Source of the DNA: Sphingomonas paucimobilis NBRC 13935
Lineage (GTDB): Bacteria; Pseudomonadota; Alphaproteobacteria; Sphingomonadales; Sphingomonadaceae
Reading direction: 5' to 3'
DNA length: 64,000 nucleotides
NCBI RefSeq assembly: GCF_000739895.2
Contig: NZ_BBJS01000007.1
Span: 124,001-188,000, forward strand
Of this stretch, positions 44,466 to 53,739 are shown piece after piece. Below the pieces are notes generated by a model that searched no databases, was not told the DNA's origin, and worked only from the letters and a program-made list of their open reading frames with translations. The stretch's first letter is position 1. Each line of letters starts with the position of its first letter. A program made the translations under genes and the position numbers.

Positions 44466-46424
44466 ATGAAACGCTTAATCCGCCGGATGAAGCTTCTGCG
44501 CCATTCTGACGATCAAATCTCCGCACGGGTTCGCGCGGTTTTGGTGGAATCGCTCTACGCCTCACCGCGCTCGCTCATCATCGGCGCTTTGACCAGCAGT
44601 GCGATCGCGATGGTGGTAGCGGCGGTCAGTGGCGACGAATGGCTGATCGGATGCGCCGTGCTGATCGGGCTGGTGGGGGCGGTCCGAATCGTCGACGCGC
44701 TGCGGATGCGCGGCTCGGCGACGGTGCGGCAGCAGGAGCGGGGCTACCGCGTCGGGGCGCTGACCTATGCCGGGCTGCTGGGCGTATTCGGCCTGCTCAC
44801 CCTGACGCGGACCGAGGACGGGGTACTCGATCTGCTGTCGGTCACCACCGCCATCGGCTATGCGGCGGGCATTGCGGGCCGCAATGCCGGGCGGCCGCTG
44901 ATCGCGCTGTCGCAACTCTGCTTCGCGTCGCTGCCGCTGGCCTTCGGGCTTCTCCTGCCGCTCGATCCGCTCAAGGCATTGCTGGCGGCGGTCATCCTGT
45001 TCTTCGTGCTGGCGATGAGCGACATCACGCAGCAGACCTATGCCGCGATCCTGCGCGCGACCATCGCATCGGACGAGAAGGCGGCGCTGGCCGAGCATCA
45101 TGCCCGGATGGCACGCCGTGACGACCTGACCGGCGTGGCCAATCGTACTGCCTTTCGCGAGCATTTCGAGGAACGGCTCCGCCTCCGGGCGGCATCGGAA
45201 AAGAAGCTGGCCTTGCTCTGGCTCGATCTCGATCGCTTCAAGGAGGTGAATGACTCCTTCGGCCATCTGGCCGGCAATGCCCTGCTCGTATCGGTCGCCC
45301 GGCGTCTGGAAGCGGTTCTGGGCGACCATGGCATCGTCGCCCGGCTCGGCGGGGATGAGTTCGCCGTCATCTGCTGCATTGCCGATGCGCAGGCGGCGGG
45401 CCGGATTGGAACGGCGATATTGGACTCGGTCCGCCAGTCGGTCCGCTTCAACGGTCATGAACTGCGCACCACCGCCTCGATCGGAATTGCCATTGCGCCG
45501 GACAATGGCAGCGATGCCGATACCCTGCTGAAAAATGCCGATCTCGCCTTGTATCGGGCCAAGGAGAAGGGGCGGGGGCGCTTCTTCTTCTACGAACCGT
45601 TGATGGACGAAAAGATCGAGCGGCGTCGCCAACTCGCCATTGCGCTCGATGGTGCGCTGGAGCGGGGCGAATTCGATCTGGCCTATCAGCCGATCTTCGA
45701 CTTGGCGAAGGGGCGCATCACCTCGTGCGAGACGTTGCTGCGTTGGAACAGCCCGCAATTCGGCGCCGTCTCCCCCGCCGAGTTCATTCCGATCGTCGAG
45801 GACAATGCCCTGATCGTCAGCGTCGGCGACTGGGTATTGCGCCAGGCGTGCCGGACCGCCTCGACCTGGCCGGCCGAAGTCACCATCGCGGTCAATCTCT
45901 CGCCCGTGCAGTTGCGCGCGCCCGATCTGCCCCGCGCCGTCATGGCCGCGCTGGCGGCGAGCGGCCTGCCGCCCGAACGATTGACGCTGGAAGTGACCGA
46001 ATCCGTCTTGCTCGACGATGTCGAACGCTCGCTGGCGGCGCTCAACGCGCTCAACCGGATTCATGTCTGCACCACGCTGGACGATTTCGGGACGGGCTAT
46101 AGCTCGCTCAGCTATCTGACCCAGTTTCCGTTTCAGACGCTGAAGATCGACCGCTCCTTCGTCATCGATCTGGAACATAATCCCGCCTCCGTCGCGATCG
46201 TCCAGACCATCGTAGACCTTGCCGCGAAGCTGGGCATGCGGACCGTGGCGGAAGGGGTAGAAACGCCGGCACAGCTCGAACAGCTTCGGCGGACGCGGTG
46301 CGACGCGGTGCAGGGCTTCCTGCTCGCGCGGCCCATGCCGGCGGAGCAGGTGGTCGCGCTGTTTGCTGATCAGGACGCCGGTCATCAAGGCCCCGGGCGG
46401 CTGTTGCTGCCCGGGGCCGGTTGA
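44466..46424 (+). CDS. Membrane GGDEF-EAL cyclic-di-GMP protein
   Basis: A 652-aa protein starting MKRLIRRMK with CAGGAG upstream. The N-terminal membrane region of about 170 residues holds six or so helices and no known sensor domain. The GGDEF domain (about 225-385) has an intact active site RLGGDEFAV. The EAL domain (about 395-640) has ETLLRW in place of EALLRW, with the other catalytic residues kept: [32 protein letters not shown] and QGF. Both synthesis and hydrolysis of c-di-GMP are possible. It meets the rpfF gene tail to tail with no spacing (TGA|TCA), and a perfect hairpin lies in its last codons. Confidence 0.93.
   Translation: MKRLIRRMKLLRHSDDQISARVRAVLVESLYASPRSLIIGALTSSAIAMVVAAVSGDEWLIGCAVLIGLVGAVRIVDALRMRGSATVRQQERGYRVGALTYAGLLGVFGLLTLTRTEDGVLDLLSVTTAIGYAAGIAGRNAGRPLIALSQLCFASLPLAFGLLLPLDPLKALLAAVILFFVLAMSDITQQTYAAILRATIASDEKAALAEHHARMARRDDLTGVANRTAFREHFEERLRLRAASEKKLALLWLDLDRFKEVNDSFGHLAGNALLVSVARRLEAVLGDHGIVARLGGDEFAVICCIADAQAAGRIGTAILDSVRQSVRFNGHELRTTASIGIAIAPDNGSDADTLLKNADLALYRAKEKGRGRFFFYEPLMDEKIERRRQLAIALDGALERGEFDLAYQPIFDLAKGRITSCETLLRWNSPQFGAVSPAEFIPIVEDNALIVSVGDWVLRQACRTASTWPAEVTIAVNLSPVQLRAPDLPRAVMAALAASGLPPERLTLEVTESVLLDDVERSLAALNALNRIHVCTTLDDFGTGYSSLSYLTQFPFQTLKIDRSFVIDLEHNPASVAIVQTIVDLAAKLGMRTVAEGVETPAQLEQLRRTRCDAVQGFLLARPMPAEQVVALFADQDAGHQGPGRLLLPGAG
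46389..46418. terminator. Hairpin inside the 3' end of the GGDEF-EAL gene
   Basis: GGCCCCGGGC pairs perfectly with GCCCGGGGCC around a 10-base loop. It lies in the final codons of the plus-strand gene and directly beyond the stop of the convergent rpfF gene, so it could serve as a shared bidirectional terminator or as a block against antisense transcription. No T-run is present. Confidence 0.55.
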
Positions 46425-47333
46425 TCAGTCGGCGGCCTTGTCCAGCAATCGGGTCTGTGCGGCGACCAGTCGCTCCATCCGCTTCAGATCCGCCTCGGTC
46501 AGCCGCAACGCCGCCTCGGCCCACAGGTCCACCACCGCCTCCAGTTCCTCCAGCGGCAGGGGATTGACCGCGCGCGACGCCTCATAGATCGCACAATGCG
46601 CGCTGTGGCGGCGGTCGTTCTGGCGGATATAGTCGGCGACCATACGTCGCCCTTCGCCCGGCTCGGCAAGACCATGGATCAGCCCCATCTCATAAAGCTC
46701 TTCGGCGCTGTAGGTCCGGCCGCTCAGGATCATCCGCTCCGCCCGCGCTGCCCCCAGTCGGCGGGACAGGAAGCAATGCGCCCCCATGCCGGGGAACAGG
46801 CCGAACAGCGTCTCGGGCAGGCCGAAGCTGGTGCCGCGTTCGGCGATCACGACGTGGAAGGACAATAGCGCCTCGAACCCGCCACCCAGCGCATCACCCT
46901 CGACCAAGCCGATGGTGATGATCGGCCGCTCCAGCCCGCGCATGTTGCGGTGGAGAATCTGCACACAGGATCGGCCGTAACGGGATAGCGCGGCATGATC
47001 GCGGGTGCGGATGGCATGGGCGAACAGGTCCAGGTCGCCGCCCAGCGAAAACACGCCGGGAAAGCGCGAGCCGAGCACCAGATAGCGGATCGGCATCGCG
47101 CCCGTGTCGACGGCATCGACGATGTCCTCCTGCCAGCGCACGAAATCGCGGAGGAGGTCGGGATTGAAGCTGGGCCGGTTGCGGGGCCGCATGTCGGTCC
47201 AGAGCGTTTGCGTGTCCTGGTCGTGGCGGATCGCCAGTTGGTCGAACTGGAACAGGGGTGTTGCCCGCTCCGTTCCGATGCCGGGATGCGGGGCATGTAG
47301 GTTCGTCGTCCAATTGGGGTTGTGGATCGTCAT
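46425..47333 (-). CDS. rpfF: RpfF-like crotonase, probable diffusible signal factor synthase
   Basis: A 302-aa crotonase-fold enzyme that follows RpfF along its length: IRHDQDTQTLWTDMRPRNRP, then GVFSLGGDLDLFAHAIR (oxyanion hole), GDALGGGFEALLS with E154, GLPETLFGLFPGMGA with E174, and ERMILSGRTYSAEELYEMGL. The two glutamates are 20 residues apart, as in the catalytic pair of Xanthomonas RpfF. RpfF makes cis-2-unsaturated fatty-acid signals from acyl-ACP. Length is normal. It lies downstream of a 7TM GGDEF-EAL gene on the same strand and abuts a second GGDEF-EAL gene. A generic enoyl-CoA hydratase is less likely given the RpfF-specific N-terminus. Confidence 0.85.
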   Translation of the reverse strand: MTIHNPNWTTNLHAPHPGIGTERATPLFQFDQLAIRHDQDTQTLWTDMRPRNRPSFNPDLLRDFVRWQEDIVDAVDTGAMPIRYLVLGSRFPGVFSLGGDLDLFAHAIRTRDHAALSRYGRSCVQILHRNMRGLERPIITIGLVEGDALGGGFEALLSFHVVIAERGTSFGLPETLFGLFPGMGAHCFLSRRLGAARAERMILSGRTYSAEELYEMGLIHGLAEPGEGRRMVADYIRQNDRRHSAHCAIYEASRAVNPLPLEELEAVVDLWAEAALRLTEADLKRMERLVAAQTRLLDKAAD

Positions 47334-47342
47334 CGCGTCTAC

Positions 47343-47375
47343 TTTCGAAATGCAGCACCATGCTGCACGTCGAAA
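47343..47375. promoter_or_regulatory. 33-bp palindrome directly upstream of rpfF
   Basis: TTTCG-N4-GCAGCA-CCA-TGCTGC-N4-CGAAA is an interrupted perfect dyad ending nine bases before the rpfF ATG. It could be the operator of a dimeric regulator or an mRNA hairpin over the translation start. No regulator gene is adjacent. Confidence 0.6.
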
Positions 47376-47429
47376 ATAGGGACGTGAAACTTGCCGCGAG
47401 TTTTCCAGAAACGCCGCGACACCAAGGAT

Positions 47430-50021
47430 TTATCGAACGCTGGTCGCTTTCGCTGAGGACCGTTGCGGCGGCAGGGCCTGATCCGCATTCCGGCTGTGCG
47501 ACGGTGCCGACGGAAGGCGGAGGGGAGCGGGCAAGGCGGGTGGCTCGATGGCTTCCCGGGGTGCCGGGCGTCCGTACAAGAAACCCTGGCCCAGATGGCA
47601 TCCCAATTCGCGGAGCTGGAGCGCCTGCATCTCCGTCTCGATGCCTTCCGCGACGACGACCTTGCCCAGCCCCACGCCCAGCCCGACGATCGCATGGACG
47701 ATGGCCAGCATGCCGCCATCGGGCTGGTCGATGCCCGCGACGAAGGACAGGTCGATCTTGATGCGATCGACCGGCAGGCGGCGAAGATGGACCAGCGAGG
47801 CGTAACCGGTGCCGAAATCATCCAGCGCAATGGCCACCCCGGCCTCATGCAGCGTGCGCAGATTGCCCAGGATGCTGTCGGCCGCGCGGTCGAGCATCAC
47901 GCCCTCGGTCACCTCGACGCACAGGCGGGTAGGGGGGATGCCGTGATGCGCCAGCCGGTCGATCACCCCCTGCGCCGATCGCGGCCCGGCCAGTTGGGCG
48001 GAGGTGAAGTTGACGCTCAACACGCCCAGCCGCTCGCCATGGTCGCGCAACAGGGTCAGGGCCAGTTCCAGCACATGGTCCTGGATGAGCGGGCCGATCC
48101 GCTCCGCCACCAGCACATCGGCAAAGCGATCGGGGGTCATATGGCCATGGCGCGGATGGTTCCAGCGCAGCAGTGCCTCATGCCCGCACACTATCTCGTC
48201 GGTCAGCGAGACGATGGGTTGCAGATAAAGCGCGAACTCGCCGCGCCGGATCGCATCCTCGGCATCGTCGGCAAAGGTGATCTGAAGATCGCGCAGACTG
48301 CGTTGCAGCGGGTCGTACCGGACATACCGACCCCGGCCGAGCCGCTTGCCGGTATAAAGCGCCAGATCGGCATTGTGATAAAGCAGGTCCAGCGCCTGGG
48401 CATCGTCCGGATAACGTGCCGAGCCGAAGCTGAACGACAGGGTGCGGTTGCGGTCGCCCGGATGCCAGATCTCGCCCTGTAGATCACTCAACATATCTGC
48501 CAGCTCGGCTTCCATGGACAGGTCACCGGGGCAGAGAATGGCGAATTCGTCGCCACCGATGCGGGCGATGCGAATGCCCGGGATCGCTCCGATCGTCCGG
48601 ACCAGCGCCGATCCGACATGGCGCAGCAGTGTATCGCCCAGGGCATGGCCCAGCCGGTCGTTGACGTCCTTCAGATAATCGACGTCGATCAGGAACAGGC
48701 TGAAAGGCGTGCCCTTGCCGATCAGCGCTTGCGCCTGCTCCTGAAAGGCGGCGCGGTTGCCCAACCCGGTCAGAAAGTCGGTATGCGCGGCCAGGCGCAG
48801 CGCCTTGGTCTCGGCCAGGTCGATCTCGCGACGCTGGCGCGCCACTTCGAGTTGCCGCCGGATCAGGCGGAACCGGTCCGCGATCGCCAGCGACAGGATC
48901 AGCGCCTCGAAGGCGAGCGCGGCGAAGGTCCCCATGTCGACCGCGTCATTTTGCGGCGCAAATCCGAAATTGCGGGCCAGTCGCGCCAGGAACAGCGCGA
49001 TCACCGGCCCCCAGCCCAGCATGTAGAACCAGATCACACGGCTGCCGCGTCGGACCGCGATGCCGCAGGATATCGCGACCACCAGCACCATGGCGGCGAT
49101 CACATAGTTGAGCAGCCGATCGGTCAGTACTGGCGGCAGCCACATATCGGCAGCGGCGGTGATCCCCGTCACGACACCGGCCGCCGCCAGCAAACGGCCG
49201 ACCCGCGCCAGGCCATGGGGCAGCACCCCTTCCTCGACCACGGCGAAGAAGAACATGTTGCACGCCGCGACCATCAGGCCGACCAGCATGAAGTCCAGCC
49301 GCACCGCCAAGGGCCCGACCAGGTCGGGGATCAGCAGCGCCGCCGTATTGGTCCATGTGAGCCCATAGATCAGGGCGACCACGACCCAGAGCAGATACCA
49401 GCGCTGAAAGGCGTATCGCTGTCCGGTATGGATGACCAGATTGTAGAGCACGGCGGAGAGCAGCGTCCCCGCGAACAAACCCATCAGCATCAGCCATGCG
49501 ATATCGCGGTGCGCGATGGCCGATCCCGGCTCGGCCACGACCTTGCGCATCAGCGACAGGTCGTCGATCCACCGATAACCCAGATACAGGCCGCGAATAT
49601 CGCGCCCCGGCTGGGCGATGCCGAACTTCAGCAGGCCGCCCGGCGCCCAATAGCCGCGCAGATTATAGGCCGATCGGACCAGTTGCGTGGTGCCCTCACG
49701 GCCGACGACGAGCACCGCAATCCGATCGAACCGGGTCTGATCGACGAGCAGATTCCAATGGGCGGGCAGCGAACCCAGGCGCGACGCATCGAGCTTCAGC
49801 CAGGTCCATTCGGGGCCACGGCTCGGCGCATCGGGGCCGCACTCATAATGCGCGGCGATGACATCCGCTTGGGCAGCGGAATCGGGCAGGATCGCGACGC
49901 ACGCCGATTGTCGTAAATCGATGCTCGCCGCCGATGCCGCCGCCGGGATCAGCCCGGTGAACAGCATGAGCATAGCGAGCACCAATGCTCTGATGTTCGA
50001 TGCCACTCTCGCGGCCCCCAT
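47430..50021 (-). CDS. 7TM-DISM sensor with GGDEF and EAL domains
   Basis: An 863-aa protein. The ATG at 50021 gives a signal peptide (about 1-32, ending AASA); a TTG 18 codons upstream is unlikely. A periplasmic domain of about 130 residues follows (WTWLKLDASRLG, RGLYLGYRW), then seven membrane helices (about 172-385), the 7TM-DISM layout of ligand receptors. The GGDEF domain has intact IGGDEF and FLTGLGNRAAF. The EAL domain has [36 protein letters not shown] and QGFLYG, all catalytic. It is 96 bases upstream of rpfF on the same strand, so it is a candidate receptor or output protein for the signal. Confidence 0.93.
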   Translation of the reverse strand: MGAARVASNIRALVLAMLMLFTGLIPAAASAASIDLRQSACVAILPDSAAQADVIAAHYECGPDAPSRGPEWTWLKLDASRLGSLPAHWNLLVDQTRFDRIAVLVVGREGTTQLVRSAYNLRGYWAPGGLLKFGIAQPGRDIRGLYLGYRWIDDLSLMRKVVAEPGSAIAHRDIAWLMLMGLFAGTLLSAVLYNLVIHTGQRYAFQRWYLLWVVVALIYGLTWTNTAALLIPDLVGPLAVRLDFMLVGLMVAACNMFFFAVVEEGVLPHGLARVGRLLAAAGVVTGITAAADMWLPPVLTDRLLNYVIAAMVLVVAISCGIAVRRGSRVIWFYMLGWGPVIALFLARLARNFGFAPQNDAVDMGTFAALAFEALILSLAIADRFRLIRRQLEVARQRREIDLAETKALRLAAHTDFLTGLGNRAAFQEQAQALIGKGTPFSLFLIDVDYLKDVNDRLGHALGDTLLRHVGSALVRTIGAIPGIRIARIGGDEFAILCPGDLSMEAELADMLSDLQGEIWHPGDRNRTLSFSFGSARYPDDAQALDLLYHNADLALYTGKRLGRGRYVRYDPLQRSLRDLQITFADDAEDAIRRGEFALYLQPIVSLTDEIVCGHEALLRWNHPRHGHMTPDRFADVLVAERIGPLIQDHVLELALTLLRDHGERLGVLSVNFTSAQLAGPRSAQGVIDRLAHHGIPPTRLCVEVTEGVMLDRAADSILGNLRTLHEAGVAIALDDFGTGYASLVHLRRLPVDRIKIDLSFVAGIDQPDGGMLAIVHAIVGLGVGLGKVVVAEGIETEMQALQLRELGCHLGQGFLYGRPAPREAIEPPALPAPLRLPSAPSHSRNADQALPPQRSSAKATSVR

Positions 50022-50140
50022 TTGCCGGCTTGCCCCCGAAGTCGCGCTAATGCCGACATACTTATCAAAGAACAACTAGGGGAAGCCGCGTATCGGGGTG
50101 CGGCGCCCACGGCAATGGCATCGTGGCGTTAGAGAGTCCC

Positions 50141-51577
50141 TTATTGCGACGGGGGCGACGCCTTGAGCATCTGGGCATCGATCTCCGCGCCCCAGGGATC
50201 GGCGCCGGCGATTGCCTTGCCGTCCGGGGTGAAGTCCATGATGTGGTCACCGGCGCGGGTATAGCCGGGCCAGGACGGCAGACCGGGGGCGTTGGGATCG
50301 CCGGTCTTGGCGAACCGGACGACATAGCGGCTCATCGCCTGTCCCATCGCCCGATCGCGCGGGGTGGCCTTGTCGCCATATTTGATCGCGACGGTATTGA
50401 AGAAGAACGGAATGTCGGTCGCGTGCTGCGCCCCTGGCTGGCCGACCGAGTCCGCGACATAGGAGAAGCGATATTCCCACGCCGGCGCCCGCTTGTCCGA
50501 CAGCAGCCCGGCGACTTCGCGGGCACCGGCGATCATGAAGCCGGTCCTGCCCCCCATGTCGGCGCTGGTCGCCCCGACGACGACGGGCACGCGCGCGAAC
50601 CGACCGTTGGCATAAGCGGGGCCCATGTCGACCACCACCTTGCCATCGGCAAAGGGCCCGCTGTTGGTCGGCGGACCGGCCGGCGGCCGGAACAGCGCCA
50701 TCATGTTGAGGCCGTCGGTCACCTCCTCGGCGCTCAGGCGGCGCAGCCGGTCGAGCGCATCGGGGCGGTCAGGATCGATATTCTTCGACCGCGCGAAATT
50801 GGCGCCGATCCGCTCGACATCGGCCAGCGTCCTGCCATCCGACCGGCCATTGCCGCCTGACATGATGAAGGCCTTGTGGAACAGCCCCTTGGCCAAGGGC
50901 GAGGTGTTGAGCATGTGCACCGACATGCCGCCTGCGCTTTCGCCGATGATCGTGACATTGGCCGGATCGCCGCCAAAGGCCGCCGCGTTGCGCTGGACCC
51001 ATTGCAGCGCGGCGATCTGGTCCATGATCCCATAATTGCCCAGCCGCCCGCCATCGGCATTTGCCCTGGTCAGCTGCGGCAGCGCGAAGGTGCCGAACCG
51101 GCCGACGCGGTAGTTGAAGCTGACGAAGACCACGCCCTGTTTGGCGAGGTCGGCACCCGAATAGGTCGGTGGCGACGCCCCGCCATTCACGAAGCCGCCG
51201 CCATAGATCCATACCACCACCGGCAGCTTGCCCTTGGCCGTCACCGGTTTCCAGACATTGGCGTAGAGGCAGTCCTCGGCGGGCTTGGTGCCCAGCGGCG
51301 CGGCATCGCTGGGGAAGGGGACCTGCATGCAGTCGGGGGCATAGCCGGTCGCGTCACGCACACCGGTCCAGGCTGCGGCTGGCTGCGGCGCGCGCCAGCG
51401 AAGCGCGCCGACCGGCGGCGCGGCGAAGGGAATGCCCTTCCAGCTGGCCACGCCGTCCTCGATGCCGCCGCGCACCGCGCCGCGGTCGGTCTTGGCGATC
51501 GGCGCGGGCCCTTGCGCAATGGCGGGCGCGTTTAAGGGCAGGATCGCGGCCATCGCCACGGTCAGCATCATTCGCAT
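50141..51577 (-). CDS. Secreted type B carboxylesterase
   Basis: A 478-aa esterase with signal peptide MRMMLTVAMAAILPLNAPAIAQ and a GGGAG ribosome binding site. Catalytic features: VVWIYGGGFVNGG (oxyanion hole), TIIGESAGGMSVHM (nucleophile Ser), and the family start GAVRGGIEDGVASWKGIPFA. The C-terminal region is about as long as in bacterial members. It would hydrolyse carboxylic esters in the periplasm or outside. It lies between two other exported hydrolase or signalling genes on the minus strand without obvious coupling. The substrate is unknown. Confidence 0.92.
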   Translation of the reverse strand: MRMMLTVAMAAILPLNAPAIAQGPAPIAKTDRGAVRGGIEDGVASWKGIPFAAPPVGALRWRAPQPAAAWTGVRDATGYAPDCMQVPFPSDAAPLGTKPAEDCLYANVWKPVTAKGKLPVVVWIYGGGFVNGGASPPTYSGADLAKQGVVFVSFNYRVGRFGTFALPQLTRANADGGRLGNYGIMDQIAALQWVQRNAAAFGGDPANVTIIGESAGGMSVHMLNTSPLAKGLFHKAFIMSGGNGRSDGRTLADVERIGANFARSKNIDPDRPDALDRLRRLSAEEVTDGLNMMALFRPPAGPPTNSGPFADGKVVVDMGPAYANGRFARVPVVVGATSADMGGRTGFMIAGAREVAGLLSDKRAPAWEYRFSYVADSVGQPGAQHATDIPFFFNTVAIKYGDKATPRDRAMGQAMSRYVVRFAKTGDPNAPGLPSWPGYTRAGDHIMDFTPDGKAIAGADPWGAEIDAQMLKASPPSQ

Positions 51578-51691
51578 CGCATCGTCTCCCCCCTCGTGCC
51601 GTTCCATCCCAGAAACGGCATGTTTTCATGGCTTTGGGTCATGGATAGGCCGGAAAGCCTCGCCAGGGGAAGGGGGCGGCGTTCCCGGCCG

Positions 51692-53497
51692 CTACGCCCC
51701 CGCGATATAGCGCGAGACATTGCCCGCCAGCACGTCGAGCGGCACATTGCCGCCATCGACTACCGCCTGGTCGAAATCGCGCAGGTCGTAGCGCGCGCCC
51801 AGCGCTGCCTTGGCGCGGGCCCGCTGCGCGACGATCTCGGCGCGGCCGACCTCGTATCCGCAGGCCTGGCCCGGCCATGCGCAATAGCGATCGACCTCGC
51901 TCTCGGCATTGCTGCGCGGCAGGCCGGTGGCGGCGATGAATTCGGCCAGTGCCTTGTCGCGCGACCAGCCGAGCGCATGGATGCCGGTATCGACGATCAA
52001 CCGCACCGCCCGCCAGGCCAGGCCCATCAGATAACCCAACCGCCCGGCGGGATCGCCCTCATACATGCCCAGCTCGTCGGCGAGCTGCTCGGCATAGAGC
52101 GCCCAGCCTTCCGAATAGGCGTTGAACGCCAGGATCGAGCGGATCAGCGGCAGGGCCTGCGCATATTCGCCCTGCCAGACATGGCCCGGTATCCCCTCAT
52201 GATAAACGAGGTCGGGAATGGTCACACGGTTGTGGATCGAGGGATCGCCGAGATTGACCCAGACCTTGCCCGGCACGCTGCCGTCGATCGTCCCCGGCCC
52301 GCCATAAGCGGCCGGCGCGCCCGGCTCCTGCGCCAGCGGCATACGCCGGATTTCGAGATGGCCGCGTGCCAGCCGCCGGAAGGCTTGCGGCAACTTGGGT
52401 CGGATCGCGTCGATCCGACCCTGCATATAGGCGACGATCTGGCGGCGGCCTTCGTCGCCATCGGGAAAGCCGATGCCGGGACGCCGCTGATAGGCCATGG
52501 TGCGCTCGGCGACGCTGCCCTGGGTCAGTCCGGCCTGGCGCAGGATCGCATCCATCTGCGCCTGAAGGTCGGTCAGGCGGGCACGACCCATGGCGTGCAG
52601 TTCGGTCGCGCTGCGCCGGGTCGTCGTGCCGGCGCGCAGGCCCCAGGCATACCATTCGGGGCCATGCGGGCGCGTGCCCAGCCCGGCCGCATCGGTCGCC
52701 ACCGCGCGTTCGGCGCGCAGCTCGCCCAGTTGCCGCTCCAGCGCGGGCACGATGGCGGTGCGGACGATACGCGCCGCCTGCGCAGCCCAGTCGCCGGGTA
52801 TGGCTGTCCCCTTGCGCGCCAATGGGCCGACGAGCGGACCATCGGTATTCGCCGCCTCGGCAATGGTGCGGGTCATGCCCGCGATCGTCTTGTCGAGCAG
52901 GAAGGAAGGCGGGACGACGCCCATCCCGCGCGCCTGACGGATGCGGGTGGTTTCGCCGTCCAATTGCGCGGGCATCGCGGCGAGGCGGGCGAGATAGGCC
53001 TCGGCATCGGCCTTGTCGCGCACCGGCTGATCACCGTCGAGCATCTGCGGCACGTCGAGCCACGACCCGACATTCTGGACGACGGCATAGGGCGTGTTGC
53101 GCCAGTCGCCGATCGTTGCCACGCCATAAGGCAGGGCCATGCCATCGAGCGCGGTGCGGAAGGCGCTTTCCACCACGGCGACGCTCGTCGCGGTCGAGGG
53201 ATCGAGCCCGGCACGCGGCACTCGGGCCAGCTCCGCCAGCGCCTGGGTCAGGACGCGCTGCCGCACCGTGATTCCCGCCGGCGAACGATCCTCCAGGCGG
53301 CGGCGCAGATCGGCATGCGCCCCGCTGTCGACGCCCAGCGTCGTCGCCCGCTCCGGGAGCAGGTCGAGCAACTGCCAGGCGAGGCGGTCGAGCAAAGCCG
53401 GTACGCCATCCGCCGGCGCGGCTGCGGGGAGGGCGGTCGAAGCGGTGACGGCGGCAAACCCGGCCAGGGTTTCGCGACGAGACAAGAAGCGATCCAT
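51692..53497 (-). CDS. DUF885-family exported hydrolase
   Basis: A 601-aa protein. The start MDRFLSRRETLAGFAAV is a Tat-like signal (RR followed by a hydrophobic stretch and a break at LPAAAPA). The C-terminal half carries DLVYHEGIPGHVWQ, the HExxxH-type zinc-binding motif typical of DUF885, and AYSEGWALYAEQLADELGMY with the third acidic ligand. DUF885 proteins resemble M3/M32-type metallopeptidases, though activities are rarely shown. An export role in peptide turnover is inferred. It faces the divergent oxoprolinase operon, 242 bases away. Confidence 0.9.
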   Translation of the reverse strand: MDRFLSRRETLAGFAAVTASTALPAAAPADGVPALLDRLAWQLLDLLPERATTLGVDSGAHADLRRRLEDRSPAGITVRQRVLTQALAELARVPRAGLDPSTATSVAVVESAFRTALDGMALPYGVATIGDWRNTPYAVVQNVGSWLDVPQMLDGDQPVRDKADAEAYLARLAAMPAQLDGETTRIRQARGMGVVPPSFLLDKTIAGMTRTIAEAANTDGPLVGPLARKGTAIPGDWAAQAARIVRTAIVPALERQLGELRAERAVATDAAGLGTRPHGPEWYAWGLRAGTTTRRSATELHAMGRARLTDLQAQMDAILRQAGLTQGSVAERTMAYQRRPGIGFPDGDEGRRQIVAYMQGRIDAIRPKLPQAFRRLARGHLEIRRMPLAQEPGAPAAYGGPGTIDGSVPGKVWVNLGDPSIHNRVTIPDLVYHEGIPGHVWQGEYAQALPLIRSILAFNAYSEGWALYAEQLADELGMYEGDPAGRLGYLMGLAWRAVRLIVDTGIHALGWSRDKALAEFIAATGLPRSNAESEVDRYCAWPGQACGYEVGRAEIVAQRARAKAALGARYDLRDFDQAVVDGGNVPLDVLAGNVSRYIAGA

Positions 53498-53739
53498 CCC
53501 CGAGTGATGACCGCGGCGTCGCCGAAGGTCAAACGGGATGCTCGGATGTTGGCGGATTGCACTAAACCGACCCGCTGACAGGAGGACATACGAAGCGTTG
53601 TGAAGGGGTGTCGCCCTTTGGAAGGTACTCATCCTTGCGGGTGGCGGCCTGCTCATGTCGGGCCCACGGGAACAGCCATCAGCACAAAGTCAAATCGTAC
53701 ATCGGATACAAAATACCCTCTAGCGATGCGGGACAATCG

